From the NCBI GenBank assembly GCA_903902965.1, contig CAIUXE010000027.1, positions 1 through 43,458 on the forward strand: a stretch of 43,458 nt of DNA, in the 5' to 3' direction. The position numbers and the translations under genes were made by a program. The notes under the pieces were generated by a model. That model did no database searches, was not told the DNA's origin, and saw only the letters and a list, made by a program, of their open reading frames with translations. Source of the DNA: an uncultured Actinomycetes bacterium. Lineage in GTDB: Bacteria; Actinomycetota; Actinomycetes; Nanopelagicales; Nanopelagicaceae. Of this stretch, positions 23,171-33,523 are shown one piece after another; within the stretch, counting starts at the first letter, position 1, and every line of letters begins with the position of its first letter.

Positions 23171-23947
23171 GTGAGTCCAGACCCGGCTTTTGATGGCGAA
23201 GCGATTGCTCGTGGCGATATTCAGCTAGATATCGGCACCCTTGCAAAAGCAATTTCATGGGTTGAAGATGGCGGGAAATTGCCCGACCTCTTTCTGGATG
23301 CTGGCAAAGCGAAAAGCCAGACGATCGGCATAACCGGTTCGCCTGGAGTTGGTAAATCCACTCTCACCTCCGCATTGGTAAAGGCGATTCGCAAAGCTGA
23401 TGAATTAGTTGCAGTGTTGGCGGTAGACCCGTCTTCGCCAATTACTGGGGGAGCTCTACTCGGTGATCGAATTCGAATGCAAGAGCACTATTTGGATGAT
23501 GGGGTTTACATCCGATCAATGGGTTCGCGGGGGCATCTAGGTGGATTGGCCGCAGCCACCCCACAAGCAATCGCATTGGTCGCGAATGCTGGTTTCACTG
23601 AAATTATTGTTGAAACTGTTGGGGTTGGCCAAAGTGAAGTTGAGATTATGAAGTATGTGGACACTGTAATTGTCTTATTGGCACCTGGAATGGGTGATGG
23701 AGTTCAAGCAGCTAAAGCTGGCATCTTGGAAATCGGTGATATTTACGTAATTAACAAAAGTGATCGAGATCTGGCAGGGGCCCAATCTGTGGCAACTGAA
23801 TTAGCTAAATCAATCGAATTATCACCACGTGCTGATGGTTGGAAGCCAGAAATCTTGATTGCATCTGCGCAAGAAAATATTGGGATTAATGAGATTTTAG
23901 CCGCAGTCGAAAATCATCGTAAATGGCGCAAATCGGTGGCAAGATAG
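23171..23947 (+). CDS. meaB: Methylmalonyl-CoA mutase-associated GTPase MeaB
   Basis: ITGSPGVGKSTLTSALV, VLAVDPSSPITGGALLGDRIRMQEH, VETVGVGQSEVEI; GTG 23171 (or 23162). Confidence 0.95.
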   Translation: MSPDPAFDGEAIARGDIQLDIGTLAKAISWVEDGGKLPDLFLDAGKAKSQTIGITGSPGVGKSTLTSALVKAIRKADELVAVLAVDPSSPITGGALLGDRIRMQEHYLDDGVYIRSMGSRGHLGGLAAATPQAIALVANAGFTEIIVETVGVGQSEVEIMKYVDTVIVLLAPGMGDGVQAAKAGILEIGDIYVINKSDRDLAGAQSVATELAKSIELSPRADGWKPEILIASAQENIGINEILAAVENHRKWRKSVAR

Positions 23948-23951
23948 CAAG

Positions 23952-24878
23952 GTGAGTATTTCGGGTGGATTGCCGCAGCAATTTAACCGAGCGATAGATC
24001 TAAGCGCATTAGCTGCCAAAAAGACACCACCCCAAGATGCAGTAAGCGCAGGTGGTAGCGCTCGCCGTGATGTTGATGAAAACTCACTTGTAAAAGAGAT
24101 TATTCCTAGTTCAAAACAAGTTCCAGTCATTTTAGTTGTCTGGTCACCTCGAAGTGAAGAATCTCAATTATTGGTGCAAGGGCTAGAGGCGCTACATCGC
24201 AAACATAACGAAGCATCACAAAGATGGTCGTTGGCGGTATTAAACGCTGATGCCCAGCCGGCTGTTGCTCAAGCATTGCGAGTTACCACAATTCCAACAG
24301 TGATGGCAATCATTGCTGAACAAGTTGCACCGTTATTTGATTCGATGATTCCTCCCGATCAACTTGAAGTTGTCTTAAACAAAGTTGTAGAACTTGCCGC
24401 CGAACAAGGCGTAACTGGAATTTCAAACGGCATTCCAAATGAACAAGTAATTCCAGATGATCCTGATTTATTAATTGCAGACCAGGCTTTAGAAGATAGT
24501 GATTTTCAAGGCGCGATAACTTCTTTTGAAAAAGTTTTAGCACGTAAACCTGGAGACGCGGAAGCAACGCAAGGATTAGCAAATGCAAAATTGTTATTAC
24601 GAACTTCGTTGGCAGATGCAGAATCAGCAAAGGCCGCAGCACTTGCTCAACCAGATGATGCAAAAGCTCAAGCGCTAGCTGCAGATTTCGAAATTTTATC
24701 TGGACAGGCAGAAGCGGCATTAGATCGGTTGATTAAATTTATTTCAGCAAATTCAGGTGGACAAAGCGCGCAACGGGACATCGCTCGCACTCATCTTTTA
24801 GAACTTTTCCAAAATTTTGCCCCCACCGAACCCATCCTGATCGCAGCCCGTTCAGCCCTATCGAGAGCCCTGTTCTAA
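23952..24878 (+). CDS. Thioredoxin-fold/TPR co-chaperone (YbbN/CnoX-like)
   Basis: PVILVVWSPRSEESQLLVQGLEAL...VNADAQPAVAQALRVTTIPTVMAI then C-terminal TPR-like helices. Confidence 0.85.
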   Translation: MSISGGLPQQFNRAIDLSALAAKKTPPQDAVSAGGSARRDVDENSLVKEIIPSSKQVPVILVVWSPRSEESQLLVQGLEALHRKHNEASQRWSLAVLNADAQPAVAQALRVTTIPTVMAIIAEQVAPLFDSMIPPDQLEVVLNKVVELAAEQGVTGISNGIPNEQVIPDDPDLLIADQALEDSDFQGAITSFEKVLARKPGDAEATQGLANAKLLLRTSLADAESAKAAALAQPDDAKAQALAADFEILSGQAEAALDRLIKFISANSGGQSAQRDIARTHLLELFQNFAPTEPILIAARSALSRALF

Positions 24879-24879
24879 T

Positions 24880-26058
24880 ATGCAAATAACTAAAACCTCC
24901 CGCCGTTTGTTCGCACTTCTATATTTCACCTTTGGACTGAGCATTATGAGCTGGGTTCCAAGGTTCTCGGAGGTAAAAGCGAACCTTGGATTGAGTAACG
25001 GCGAATTCGGAACAATCATTAGTACTGGTGCATTTGGAGTTTTCTTTTCGCTATTAATTATTGGTCACGTAGTGCATGCATATGGTGTTCGAATTGTTTT
25101 ATTAATATCAGGAACATGGATGTGCGTTGCGATTGCGGCAATCACCTGGATCACCAGTCCGGTTTACTTTTTCTTACTTAATATGACAATTGGTGGAAGC
25201 ATCTCTGCTTTCAATACAGCGATTACCGCACAGGCAATTGCAATGGAGAAAGAGTTAAAGCGCACTTATCTTCCTAAAATGTCAGCTTTTTTTGCAGTGG
25301 GAAGTTTAGCAACTACTTTACTAGCCGGTATTGCCGCAAAATTCGTATCAGTACAAATTCATACTGGAATAGTTATAATTTTTTCACTATTTTTGTTTTT
25401 TTACATTGTAAAAAAACTAACACCAATTCTAGTTCCGGCGAATAAGAGCGATTCAGCCAGAGATGCGATTAGATTCGCGCAGTTTTTCACCTCATTTAAA
25501 ATTGATTGGCTAGTGAACCTAGGCTTGCTATTTGGCTCACTCCTTGCGTTCTCTACCGGAGATTGGGCTTCAATTTATACTCGTGAAGAGCTTGGTTTAT
25601 CAAAATCCTTGGCAGTAATTCCATTTTTTATCTTCACCATTGGCATAGTTGTCGGCCAACTTCAATACGCAAAGTTTGAAAAGAAATATTCAATGGTGAG
25701 ATTAGTAAAATGGGGTGGAGTAATAGGTGGCGTTGGTATGGCTATCGGAACCGTAACCGGCCGATGGTTATCTGATTATTCAACTTGGGGTGGTGTTGGC
25801 GTAGCAAGCGTCGGATTCATAATTGGCGGACTGGGTTGTTCTTTTATTGGTTCTATATTTGTTTCACAAGCAACTAAACGTTCTAAATTGCCGCCGAGTG
25901 TTGTAATAGCTCAATTAAACGCAGTAAACACATTGATTGTTTTCGTGGCAAAAACGATCGTTTCACTAACTGCACAATTCACATCAGTAACAGTTGCGTT
26001 GTTGGTGCCTTGCACACTGCTCTTCTTTACTGGAGCATTTTTACGTAAAGAGAGCTAG
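24880..26058 (+). CDS. MFS transporter
   Basis: 12-TM-like hydrophobicity, FGLSIMSWVPRFSEVKANLGLSNGEFGTII. Confidence 0.85.
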   Translation: MQITKTSRRLFALLYFTFGLSIMSWVPRFSEVKANLGLSNGEFGTIISTGAFGVFFSLLIIGHVVHAYGVRIVLLISGTWMCVAIAAITWITSPVYFFLLNMTIGGSISAFNTAITAQAIAMEKELKRTYLPKMSAFFAVGSLATTLLAGIAAKFVSVQIHTGIVIIFSLFLFFYIVKKLTPILVPANKSDSARDAIRFAQFFTSFKIDWLVNLGLLFGSLLAFSTGDWASIYTREELGLSKSLAVIPFFIFTIGIVVGQLQYAKFEKKYSMVRLVKWGGVIGGVGMAIGTVTGRWLSDYSTWGGVGVASVGFIIGGLGCSFIGSIFVSQATKRSKLPPSVVIAQLNAVNTLIVFVAKTIVSLTAQFTSVTVALLVPCTLLFFTGAFLRKES

Positions 26059-26078
26059 AAAGAGATTCAAAAAGAGAG

Positions 26079-28805
26079 TTAGCCAGATCCTTCAGTGTTG
26101 CCTGGATCTGCGGCCATGATGTCGTGCAGTGTGTATTTATCTAGTGCCGCTCTAAGAGTTGCAACCTGGACTTTTCCTTCACGAACAAGTGCAGCCAAAG
26201 TGGCAACCACTATTGATTCTGCATCAACACGGAAATGTCGGCGCAACGCGCCTCTAGTATCAGATAAACCAAAGCCATCAGTTCCCAATGAGGTAAATGG
26301 ATTAGCTACCCAAGGAGCTACTTGGTCTTGAACTGCACGCATGAAATCACTTACTGCGATCACCGGTCCAACACTGCCCGCTAATTTTGTGGTGATGTAA
26401 GCAGTGCGAGGGGATTCCGGGTTCATCATGTTGTGGCGATCTACTTCTAGCCCATCACGACGCAATTCGTTCCAAGAAGTAACTGACCAAAGATCGGCGG
26501 CAACTCCCCAATCCTCAAGAAGTAATTTTTGAGCTTTAATCGCCCAGTTAACTCCAACACCTGATGCCAAAAGTTGAGCATTTAAATCTCGCTTTTGCCC
26601 AGCAGCTTGATATTTGTAAATTCCACGGACAATTCCATCGGTATCTACATTTTCTGGTTCTGCTGGTTGCACATAAGGCTCGTTGTAAATGGTGATGTAG
26701 TAATAGATGTTTTCACTATTTTCACCATACATCCGGCGCAATCCATCTTTAACAATGTGTCCAACTTCGTATCCAAAAGCTGGATCATAAGCAACTACAG
26801 CTGGATTTGTGGAAGCGAGTAAGTGTGAATGACCATCTTCATGTTGCAAACCTTCACCATTCAAAGTTGTTCGGCCTGCGGTAGCACCCATCACAAATCC
26901 ACGGCAAAGTTGGTCAGCCGCAGCCCAAAATGCATCACCAGTTCTTTGGAAACCAAACATTGAGTAAAAGATATAAATCGGAATCATTGGCTCATCATGT
27001 GTTGAGTAAGAAGAACCAACGGCGGTGAAGGATGCAACTGATCCTGCCTCATTAATTCCTTCATGCAAGATCACGCCATTTGTTGCTTCTTTATAGGAGA
27101 GCATCAATTCGCGATCTACTGAAATATATTTTTGACCATGTGGGGAGTAGATCTTCATAGTTGGAAAGAGTGAATCCATTCCAAAAGTTCGGGCTTCGTC
27201 GGGAATAATCGGAACGATTCGCTTGCCCAATTCAGGGACTTTAACAAGATCTTTCAACAAGCGAACAAAGGCCATAGTTGTGGCAACTTCTTGGGCACCT
27301 GATCCACGTTTTACAGATTCGTAAGTCTCATCAGGAGGTTGTGGCAATGCACGGGATGCATTACGGCGATGTGGCATAGAGCCGCCAAGTAATTGACGTC
27401 GTTCCATCATGTACTTGTACTCAGGTGAATCTTTGCCTGGGTGGTAGTAAGAGGGAGTTTTTGGATCGAGTTGCTCATCCGTTAATGGAATTCCTAAGCG
27501 ATCTCTAAATTCGCGCAAATCTTCTAGAGTCATTTTTTTCATTTGGTGCGTTGAATTTCGAGCTTCGAAATGTGAACCCAAAGTCCAACCCTTAATGGTT
27601 TTCGCAAGAATTACAGTTGGCTTACCATTTTTTTGTGTAGCAGCAGAATACGCCGCATATAGCTTCTTATAATCGTGACCACCACGTTTCAAATTCCAAA
27701 TCTTTTCATCACTCCAGTTGGCAACCATTGCTGCAGTTCGTGGATCGCGCCCAAAGAAATTTTCACGGATGAATGCGCCATCTTCGGATTTGAATGTTTG
27801 AAAATCGCCATCTGGAGTTGAATTCATTAAATCAAGTAATGCACCTTCGCGATCTTGAGCAAGCAACTCATCCCATTCGCGACCCCAGACAACTTTTAAT
27901 ACATTCCAGCCAGCGCCACCAAAGATAGATTCCAATTCTTGAATAATTTTTCCATTGCCACGAACCGGACCATCAAGTCTTTGCAAATTACAGTTAATAA
28001 CAAAAACTAAATTATCTAACCCTTCACGCCCAGCAAGAGACAATGCGCTAACGCTTTCTGGCTCATCCATTTCACCATCACCAAGAAAAGCCCAAACTGT
28101 TTGTTCGCTTGTATCTTTTATTCCCCGACCATGTAGATAACGGTTGTAACGAGCTTGGTAAACCGCATTGATTGGACCAAGTCCCATTGAAACCGTTGGG
28201 AACTCCCAGAAATCTGACATCAATCTTGGATGAGGATAGGAAGAAAGCCCTCCACCTTCATGAGATAACTCTTGGCGGAAGCCATCCATCTGATGTTCAG
28301 TAAATCGTCCTTCTAAAAATGCACGCGCATACATTCCAGGACTTGCATGTCCTTGATAAAAAATTTGATCTCCGCCGCCTGGGTGATTTTTGCCGCGGAA
28401 GAAATGGTTAAAGCCAACTTCATAAAGTGATGCAGATGAAGCATAAGTAGAGATGTGTCCGCCAACTCCGACACCTGGTCGTTGTGCGCGGTGAACAGTT
28501 ATCGCGGCGTTCCATCTAATAAATGCACGAATTCGTCGCTCGAGCGCTTCATCGCCTGGAAACTCTGGTTCAAGGTGTGGGGGAATAGTGTTGATGTAAT
28601 CAGTAGTACGAAGATTAGAAACAGAAATTGATTTCTCGTGTGCATGTTGTAACAAACTTAATAATAAGTATCGGGCTCTAACTGGTCCGCCAGTTTCTAG
28701 TGCCGCATCGAGAGATTGATGCCATTCAGCTGTTTCTTCTGGATCGATATCAACAAGTTGGTCGATTAGTTGAATATCTGCAGCTCCGGGCACCTTCTCA
28801 TCCAT
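26079..28805 (-). CDS. aceE: Pyruvate dehydrogenase (acetyl-transferring) E1 component, homodimeric type
   Basis: [55 protein letters not shown] 28805 preceded by AGGGAGAAAAGC. Confidence 0.97.
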   Translation of the reverse strand: MDEKVPGAADIQLIDQLVDIDPEETAEWHQSLDAALETGGPVRARYLLLSLLQHAHEKSISVSNLRTTDYINTIPPHLEPEFPGDEALERRIRAFIRWNAAITVHRAQRPGVGVGGHISTYASSASLYEVGFNHFFRGKNHPGGGDQIFYQGHASPGMYARAFLEGRFTEHQMDGFRQELSHEGGGLSSYPHPRLMSDFWEFPTVSMGLGPINAVYQARYNRYLHGRGIKDTSEQTVWAFLGDGEMDEPESVSALSLAGREGLDNLVFVINCNLQRLDGPVRGNGKIIQELESIFGGAGWNVLKVVWGREWDELLAQDREGALLDLMNSTPDGDFQTFKSEDGAFIRENFFGRDPRTAAMVANWSDEKIWNLKRGGHDYKKLYAAYSAATQKNGKPTVILAKTIKGWTLGSHFEARNSTHQMKKMTLEDLREFRDRLGIPLTDEQLDPKTPSYYHPGKDSPEYKYMMERRQLLGGSMPHRRNASRALPQPPDETYESVKRGSGAQEVATTMAFVRLLKDLVKVPELGKRIVPIIPDEARTFGMDSLFPTMKIYSPHGQKYISVDRELMLSYKEATNGVILHEGINEAGSVASFTAVGSSYSTHDEPMIPIYIFYSMFGFQRTGDAFWAAADQLCRGFVMGATAGRTTLNGEGLQHEDGHSHLLASTNPAVVAYDPAFGYEVGHIVKDGLRRMYGENSENIYYYITIYNEPYVQPAEPENVDTDGIVRGIYKYQAAGQKRDLNAQLLASGVGVNWAIKAQKLLLEDWGVAADLWSVTSWNELRRDGLEVDRHNMMNPESPRTAYITTKLAGSVGPVIAVSDFMRAVQDQVAPWVANPFTSLGTDGFGLSDTRGALRRHFRVDAESIVVATLAALVREGKVQVATLRAALDKYTLHDIMAADPGNTEGSG

Positions 28806-29014
28806 GCTTTTCTCCCTACGTTTAATCACTGGCCCGTACTTATTGGGCCACCAGAAAGTATTCTCCCCCTTTTTTGGCAATAGGTCACATTCACCCCTAT
28901 TTCAGCATTTTCTTGGCTTTTCACCCAAAAGGACTTGCCAATCCCCGCTTCGGGTAGTGGACTACTCCTGTTGAAACCAGCGGCACAACGTCGCTACCGA
29001 TCGAAGGGATGTGA

Positions 29015-29422
29015 GTGAGCAGCACGGGGATGATTACCCGGTTGGGTATCAGCGCAGGTGACCTAATCCTTGAGATTGGGGAAGACAGTGATTGTGATCA
29101 AGAATTACGCAAAGAAATTTTCGCAACTTCCGGAAATCAACCAGTTGGTGATGACGATGGTGAAGTTGTAGATGTTGTACTTCTTTGGTGGCGAGAAGAG
29201 GACGGCGATTTAGTAGATGCGCTCGTTGACTCTTTAACTTTTTTAGCAGTGAATGGCGTCATCTGGTTATTAACTCCCAAAATGGGCAGACCAGGACATG
29301 TCGAACCAAGTGATATTCAAGATAGTGCCCCAACTGCAGGTTTGGCACAAGCATCATCTTTCGCAGTCAGCGCCGATTGGAGCGCAACCAAGTTGATGGC
29401 TCCGAAGGCAGGACGCCGCTAA
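29015..29422 (+). CDS. DUF3052 family protein
   Basis: LGISAGDLILEIGEDSDCD...DDGEVVDVVLLWWREEDGDLVDALVDSL; divergent from aceE as in other actinobacteria. Confidence 0.9.
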   Translation: MSSTGMITRLGISAGDLILEIGEDSDCDQELRKEIFATSGNQPVGDDDGEVVDVVLLWWREEDGDLVDALVDSLTFLAVNGVIWLLTPKMGRPGHVEPSDIQDSAPTAGLAQASSFAVSADWSATKLMAPKAGRR

Positions 29423-29499
29423 AGCCTTTAAGATGTAATTAGCGCTTAACTTTTCAACTTCTTCATCTCAATAAAAATCAATCAAATAGGGAGTATCAA

Positions 29500-29961
29500 A
29501 TGAGTTCACCAGCCGTCGGTTCAGTTGCGCCAGATTTTGAATTAACAAATCAGCATGGGCAGAAAGTTTCACTGGCTTCTTTCCGCGACAAAAAAAATGT
29601 CGTAGTTCTTTTTTATCCTTTTGCATTTTCTGGAATTTGCACTGGCGAACTTTGTGCACTTCGCGATGATTTAGCGCCATTTCAAAATGATCAAGTTGAA
29701 TTGCTAGCAATTTCTTGCGATCCGATGTACTCACTTAAAGCATTTGCAGATGCAGAGAAATATGAATTTTCATTACTTGCTGATTTCTGGCCACATGGTG
29801 AAGTAGCCAAAAAATATGGCGTATTTCAAGACGAGCGTGGCTTCTCAACCAGAGGAACTTTCATCATCGATAAAAGTGGGGTTATCTGCTGGAGCGTAGT
29901 AAATGGTCCAGGGGAAGCACGCGATGTTGCTGCATATAAGGCGGCTTTAGCAGCCATTTAA
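29500..29961 (+). CDS. Peroxiredoxin (AhpE/bcp-like)
   Basis: FYPFAFSGICTGELCALRDDL peroxidatic Cys motif. Confidence 0.93.
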   Translation: MSSPAVGSVAPDFELTNQHGQKVSLASFRDKKNVVVLFYPFAFSGICTGELCALRDDLAPFQNDQVELLAISCDPMYSLKAFADAEKYEFSLLADFWPHGEVAKKYGVFQDERGFSTRGTFIIDKSGVICWSVVNGPGEARDVAAYKAALAAI

Positions 29962-29983
29962 GTCGGCTAGACTTTGCGGCGTT

Positions 29984-30058
29984 GGGTGGTTAGCTCAGTG
30001 GTAGAGCGTCTCGTTTACACCGAGAATGTCGGGGGTTCGAAACCCTCACCGCCCACCA
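29984..30058 (+). tRNA. tRNA-Val (anticodon TAC), CCA encoded
   Basis: Cloverleaf: acceptor GGGTGGT/ACCGCCC, anticodon stem TCTCG-TTTACAC-CGAGA, T-loop GGTTCGAAACC, encoded CCA. Confidence 0.96.
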
Positions 30059-30112
30059 ATATTTATAAATAGGGTCGGTTTTAGGTATTAAATAAATCGC
30101 AAATACGGCGAG

Positions 30113-30937
30113 ATGGCGAGTAATTCTATGAAAGCTAGCGAGCTAGTAGATCTGCTTAATAAGCGTTACGACCCCACTGCGGCTGAGATTTGGGACCGAG
30201 TCGGTGTGGTCTGCGGTGATTTAAATAATGAAGTTAAGAAAATTTATTTCTGCGTCGATGTTCTTCCTGCAACGGTTTCAGAGGCGATTGCTTGGAACGC
30301 CGATTTCATCATCGCTCATCATCCACTTTTACTTCATGAGTTAGCAGAAGTTCTAGAGGGTGAACCACCGATCGTTATTGCCCCATGGAAAATTGCACTA
30401 AAAGATAGATTAATAAGTGAAGGAATTGTTTTATTAACTGCACATACAAATGCAGACAAAGCAACACCCGGAGTAAGTGATGCACTTGCTCGCGCACTTG
30501 GCATAACAAATTTAACCCCGCTTCCTGGTGATATCGGACGCGTTGGAACATTGCCTGAAGCGATTTCGTTAAAATATTTTGCAGCAAAAGTAAAATCTAT
30601 TTTGCCAATTAGTAAAGCTGGAATCCGTGTTTTTGGAAATCCAGAACAAATCATTAATCGAATTGCGGTTTCTGGAGGATCCGGAGATCATCTTTTAGCG
30701 GAAGTTCGAAGTGCAGATGTTGATCTATATCTGACCGCTGACCTTCGCCATCACCCAGTAAGTGAAGCTATTGAAAGTGGATCACCGGCTTTGATCGATG
30801 CCGGACATTTTGCCACTGAATGGCCATGGTTAAATCAAGCCGCAACCCTTTTGGCTCAAGATCTAGCAAGCGGCGGGTACGCTTCGGTTGAGATGAAGAT
30901 TTCAACACTGTCAACGGACCCGTGGAGTTTTTCATGA
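30113..30937 (+). CDS. Nif3-like dinuclear metal centre hexameric protein
   Basis: WDRVGVVCGD, DFIIAHHPLL, TAHTNADKATPGVSDALA, DAGHFATEWP. Confidence 0.92.
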   Translation: MASNSMKASELVDLLNKRYDPTAAEIWDRVGVVCGDLNNEVKKIYFCVDVLPATVSEAIAWNADFIIAHHPLLLHELAEVLEGEPPIVIAPWKIALKDRLISEGIVLLTAHTNADKATPGVSDALARALGITNLTPLPGDIGRVGTLPEAISLKYFAAKVKSILPISKAGIRVFGNPEQIINRIAVSGGSGDHLLAEVRSADVDLYLTADLRHHPVSEAIESGSPALIDAGHFATEWPWLNQAATLLAQDLASGGYASVEMKISTLSTDPWSFS

Positions 30938-31677
30938 AGGCAACGCCCGAAGATCAACTTCACTTACTTGATTTACAAAAAGTCGATGCAGAGATTGATT
31001 TACTGAATCACAAAGCAAAAAACCTTCCAGAGCATTCGCAAATCGCAGAACTTGAAGCTTTGAAGCAAAGCACCGATAGTGAACTTGGGTTAGTTTCAAT
31101 TGATGAAGCCGATGTGAAACGTGAAGTTGCAAAAGCTGAAGCAGATGCAGAACAAGTACGGACTCGCAAAACCCGTGATGAAGCCCGACTCGCATCTGGC
31201 CAAGGCTCTGCAAAGGATCTAGAACACTTACAGCATGAATTAGTCTCTCTCACTCGTCGGGTAAATGATCTTGAAGAGATCGAATTAGAAATTATGATGC
31301 GTCTTGATGAGATTACAAACAAGGCAAATGAGTATCGAGCCGTAATTTCCGATGCCGATGCAAAGTTGGAAGTATTAACTGCTGCTCGGGATAAACAGTT
31401 AAGTGAATTAGCGCTTAACGTGAAAAATCTAAAAGAAGAAAGAGCGATGATTGCTGGAAAGATTGCGGCAGAGTTTTTAGCACTTTATGAAAAATTACGC
31501 GCTAGCAATGAAGGCGTAGGTGCTGCGGCGATTATTCGTAAACGGTGTACTGGATGTCACTTAGATTTAACTGCGATTGATGCCGAAAAGTTCAAGCTAG
31601 CTCCTGCAGATGATGTACTGCGTTGTGAGGAGTGTCGCCGAATTCTGATTCGCACTGTTGATTCTGGACTTATTTAA
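30934..31677 (+). CDS. Coiled-coil protein with C4-type zinc ribbon
   Basis: C-terminal CTGCHLDL...LRCEECRRILIR; ATG 30934 in ATGA overlap with upstream stop. Confidence 0.9.
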   Translation: MKATPEDQLHLLDLQKVDAEIDLLNHKAKNLPEHSQIAELEALKQSTDSELGLVSIDEADVKREVAKAEADAEQVRTRKTRDEARLASGQGSAKDLEHLQHELVSLTRRVNDLEEIELEIMMRLDEITNKANEYRAVISDADAKLEVLTAARDKQLSELALNVKNLKEERAMIAGKIAAEFLALYEKLRASNEGVGAAAIIRKRCTGCHLDLTAIDAEKFKLAPADDVLRCEECRRILIRTVDSGLI

Positions 31678-32765
31678 TGGCCCGCGAATTAATTATTGAA
31701 GCCGATGGTGGCTCTCGTGGAAATCCTGGACCTTCAGGTTTTGGAGCAGTTGTAAAAGATGCAAAAACCGGAGCAGTATTACGAGAGATATTTGAATTTA
31801 TTGGAATAGCAACAAACAATGTTGCCGAATACAGTGGATTAGTCGCCGGGTTAACTGCGGCAAATGAGATTGATCCTGAAGCGCAAATTCATGTAAGGAT
31901 GGATAGCAAGTTAGTAATTGAACAGATGTCAGGACGTTGGCAGATTAAGCACCCAGATATGCGAATCCTTGCTGCTCAAGCCCGAAAAGTTCATGCGCCA
32001 AACTTAGTTAAATACACGTGGATACCACGCGAAGAGAATTCAGCAGCAGATCATTTAGCAAATAGAGCAATGGATGGGGCTGTTACTCCAAACGCTGATC
32101 CTTCTCAACAAGTTAATTTCATGACTGAGCGTTTAACTTCTGGCGAAGCGGCCACAACTTTTTACTTCGTGCGCCATGGAGAAACAGTGCTAACAAATAG
32201 TCGAGCATTTTCAGGAGCTAACGGCACTAATCCTTCGCTAAACGAAATCGGATTTACCCAAGCAGAAAATGTCGGTCGCGAAATCGCCAAAATTAAACCA
32301 GATGTCTTAATTGCATCCCCTATGTTGCGAACGAAACAAACTGCGGAAGCGATTAGTAAAGCTACCGGATTGAGTGTTGAAGAGGATTCGACCTGGCTTG
32401 AGTGTGCATTTGGTGATTGGGACGGGTTTACTTTTCAAGAGATCAAAGCAAAATTTCCTGTCGAAGCCCAACTCTGGCTTAACTCATCTGGTTATGAACC
32501 ACCTAATGGTGAATCATTTGATGAAGTGGGCGAGCGTGTGGATGCAGCAATTGATTACGTTGCCGCAAAATATGAAGGTAAAAAAGTTTGCGTAGTGACT
32601 CACAATGTTGTGATTCGAGAGATAGCCAGAATTACATTAATGGCTCCGGGTGCAGCTGTGTTTCATTTAGATGCAGCGCCTTGCTCAATCACTACTTTGT
32701 CTGTTTGGCCAAGTGATGGATTGCGGATATTGCGAACGTTTAGCGAAGTGGGGCACCACCGATGA
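31677..32765 (+). CDS. Bifunctional RNase HI / histidine phosphatase (Rv2228c-like)
   Basis: IEADGGSRGNPGPSGFGAVV RNase H motif; FYFVRHGETVLT phosphatase motif. Confidence 0.93.
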   Translation: MARELIIEADGGSRGNPGPSGFGAVVKDAKTGAVLREIFEFIGIATNNVAEYSGLVAGLTAANEIDPEAQIHVRMDSKLVIEQMSGRWQIKHPDMRILAAQARKVHAPNLVKYTWIPREENSAADHLANRAMDGAVTPNADPSQQVNFMTERLTSGEAATTFYFVRHGETVLTNSRAFSGANGTNPSLNEIGFTQAENVGREIAKIKPDVLIASPMLRTKQTAEAISKATGLSVEEDSTWLECAFGDWDGFTFQEIKAKFPVEAQLWLNSSGYEPPNGESFDEVGERVDAAIDYVAAKYEGKKVCVVTHNVVIREIARITLMAPGAAVFHLDAAPCSITTLSVWPSDGLRILRTFSEVGHHR

Positions 32766-33523
32766 AAAATACTGATCAAAATTTCTTAATAGGCAAGAAA
32801 GTTATGATCACAGGCGCGGCAAGTGGCATTGGCAAATCATGTGTAATTACGTTTGTTGAAGCAGGTGCTGATGTATTGGCCGTTGATTCAAATCCACAAA
32901 CCCTCGAGGAGTTAGCGAAAGAGATTAAGGTAACGACAAAAGTTGCTGATCTGAGTACTCCCGAAAAACACTTTCCAGATAATTTAGAGATTGATATTTT
33001 GATTAATAACGCAGGAGTTCAACATGTTGCACCGATCGAAGAATTCCCACTAGCACAAGCAGATTTAATGTTTTCGTTGATGTTGCGGACTCCGTTTTAT
33101 CTAACCCAAAAGGTTCTCCCACATATGTACGCCAAAAAATGGGGGAGAATCATTGGAATCTCAAGTATCCATGGCCATATCGCATCTCCTTACAAATCCA
33201 TATACACAACGGTTAAGCATGGACTTGAAGGCTTAACGAAAGTAACTGCACTTGAGGGTGGCCCGCATGGAGTTACCGCAAACACTATTGCCCCTTCATA
33301 TGCACGCACTGCTTTAGTTGAAAAGCAGATTAAATCGCAAGCAGATATAAATAACCTTTCTGAAGCACAGGTAGTTGATGAAATCATGTTGGCACCATCT
33401 GCGATAAAGCGCTTGATCGAACCAGAAGAGATAGCCCAACTCGCGCTGTACCTATGTGGTCCTTATTCAAATTCAATAAGTGGTTCCTCTTTTGGAATTG
33501 ATAATGGATGGACTGCTCGGTGA
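32762..33523 (+). CDS. SDR family oxidoreductase, 3-hydroxybutyrate dehydrogenase-like
   Basis: ITGAASGIGKSC, NNAGVQHVAPIEEFP, GISSIHGHIASPYKSIYTTVKHGLEGLTK. Confidence 0.88.
   Translation: MKNTDQNFLIGKKVMITGAASGIGKSCVITFVEAGADVLAVDSNPQTLEELAKEIKVTTKVADLSTPEKHFPDNLEIDILINNAGVQHVAPIEEFPLAQADLMFSLMLRTPFYLTQKVLPHMYAKKWGRIIGISSIHGHIASPYKSIYTTVKHGLEGLTKVTALEGGPHGVTANTIAPSYARTALVEKQIKSQADINNLSEAQVVDEIMLAPSAIKRLIEPEEIAQLALYLCGPYSNSISGSSFGIDNGWTAR

Noticed and set aside
24310-24720. 136-aa antisense ORF rich in Leu/Gln
   Set aside because: Lies entirely opposite the YbbN-like CDS; composition typical of an antisense reading of GCA/CAA-rich codons.
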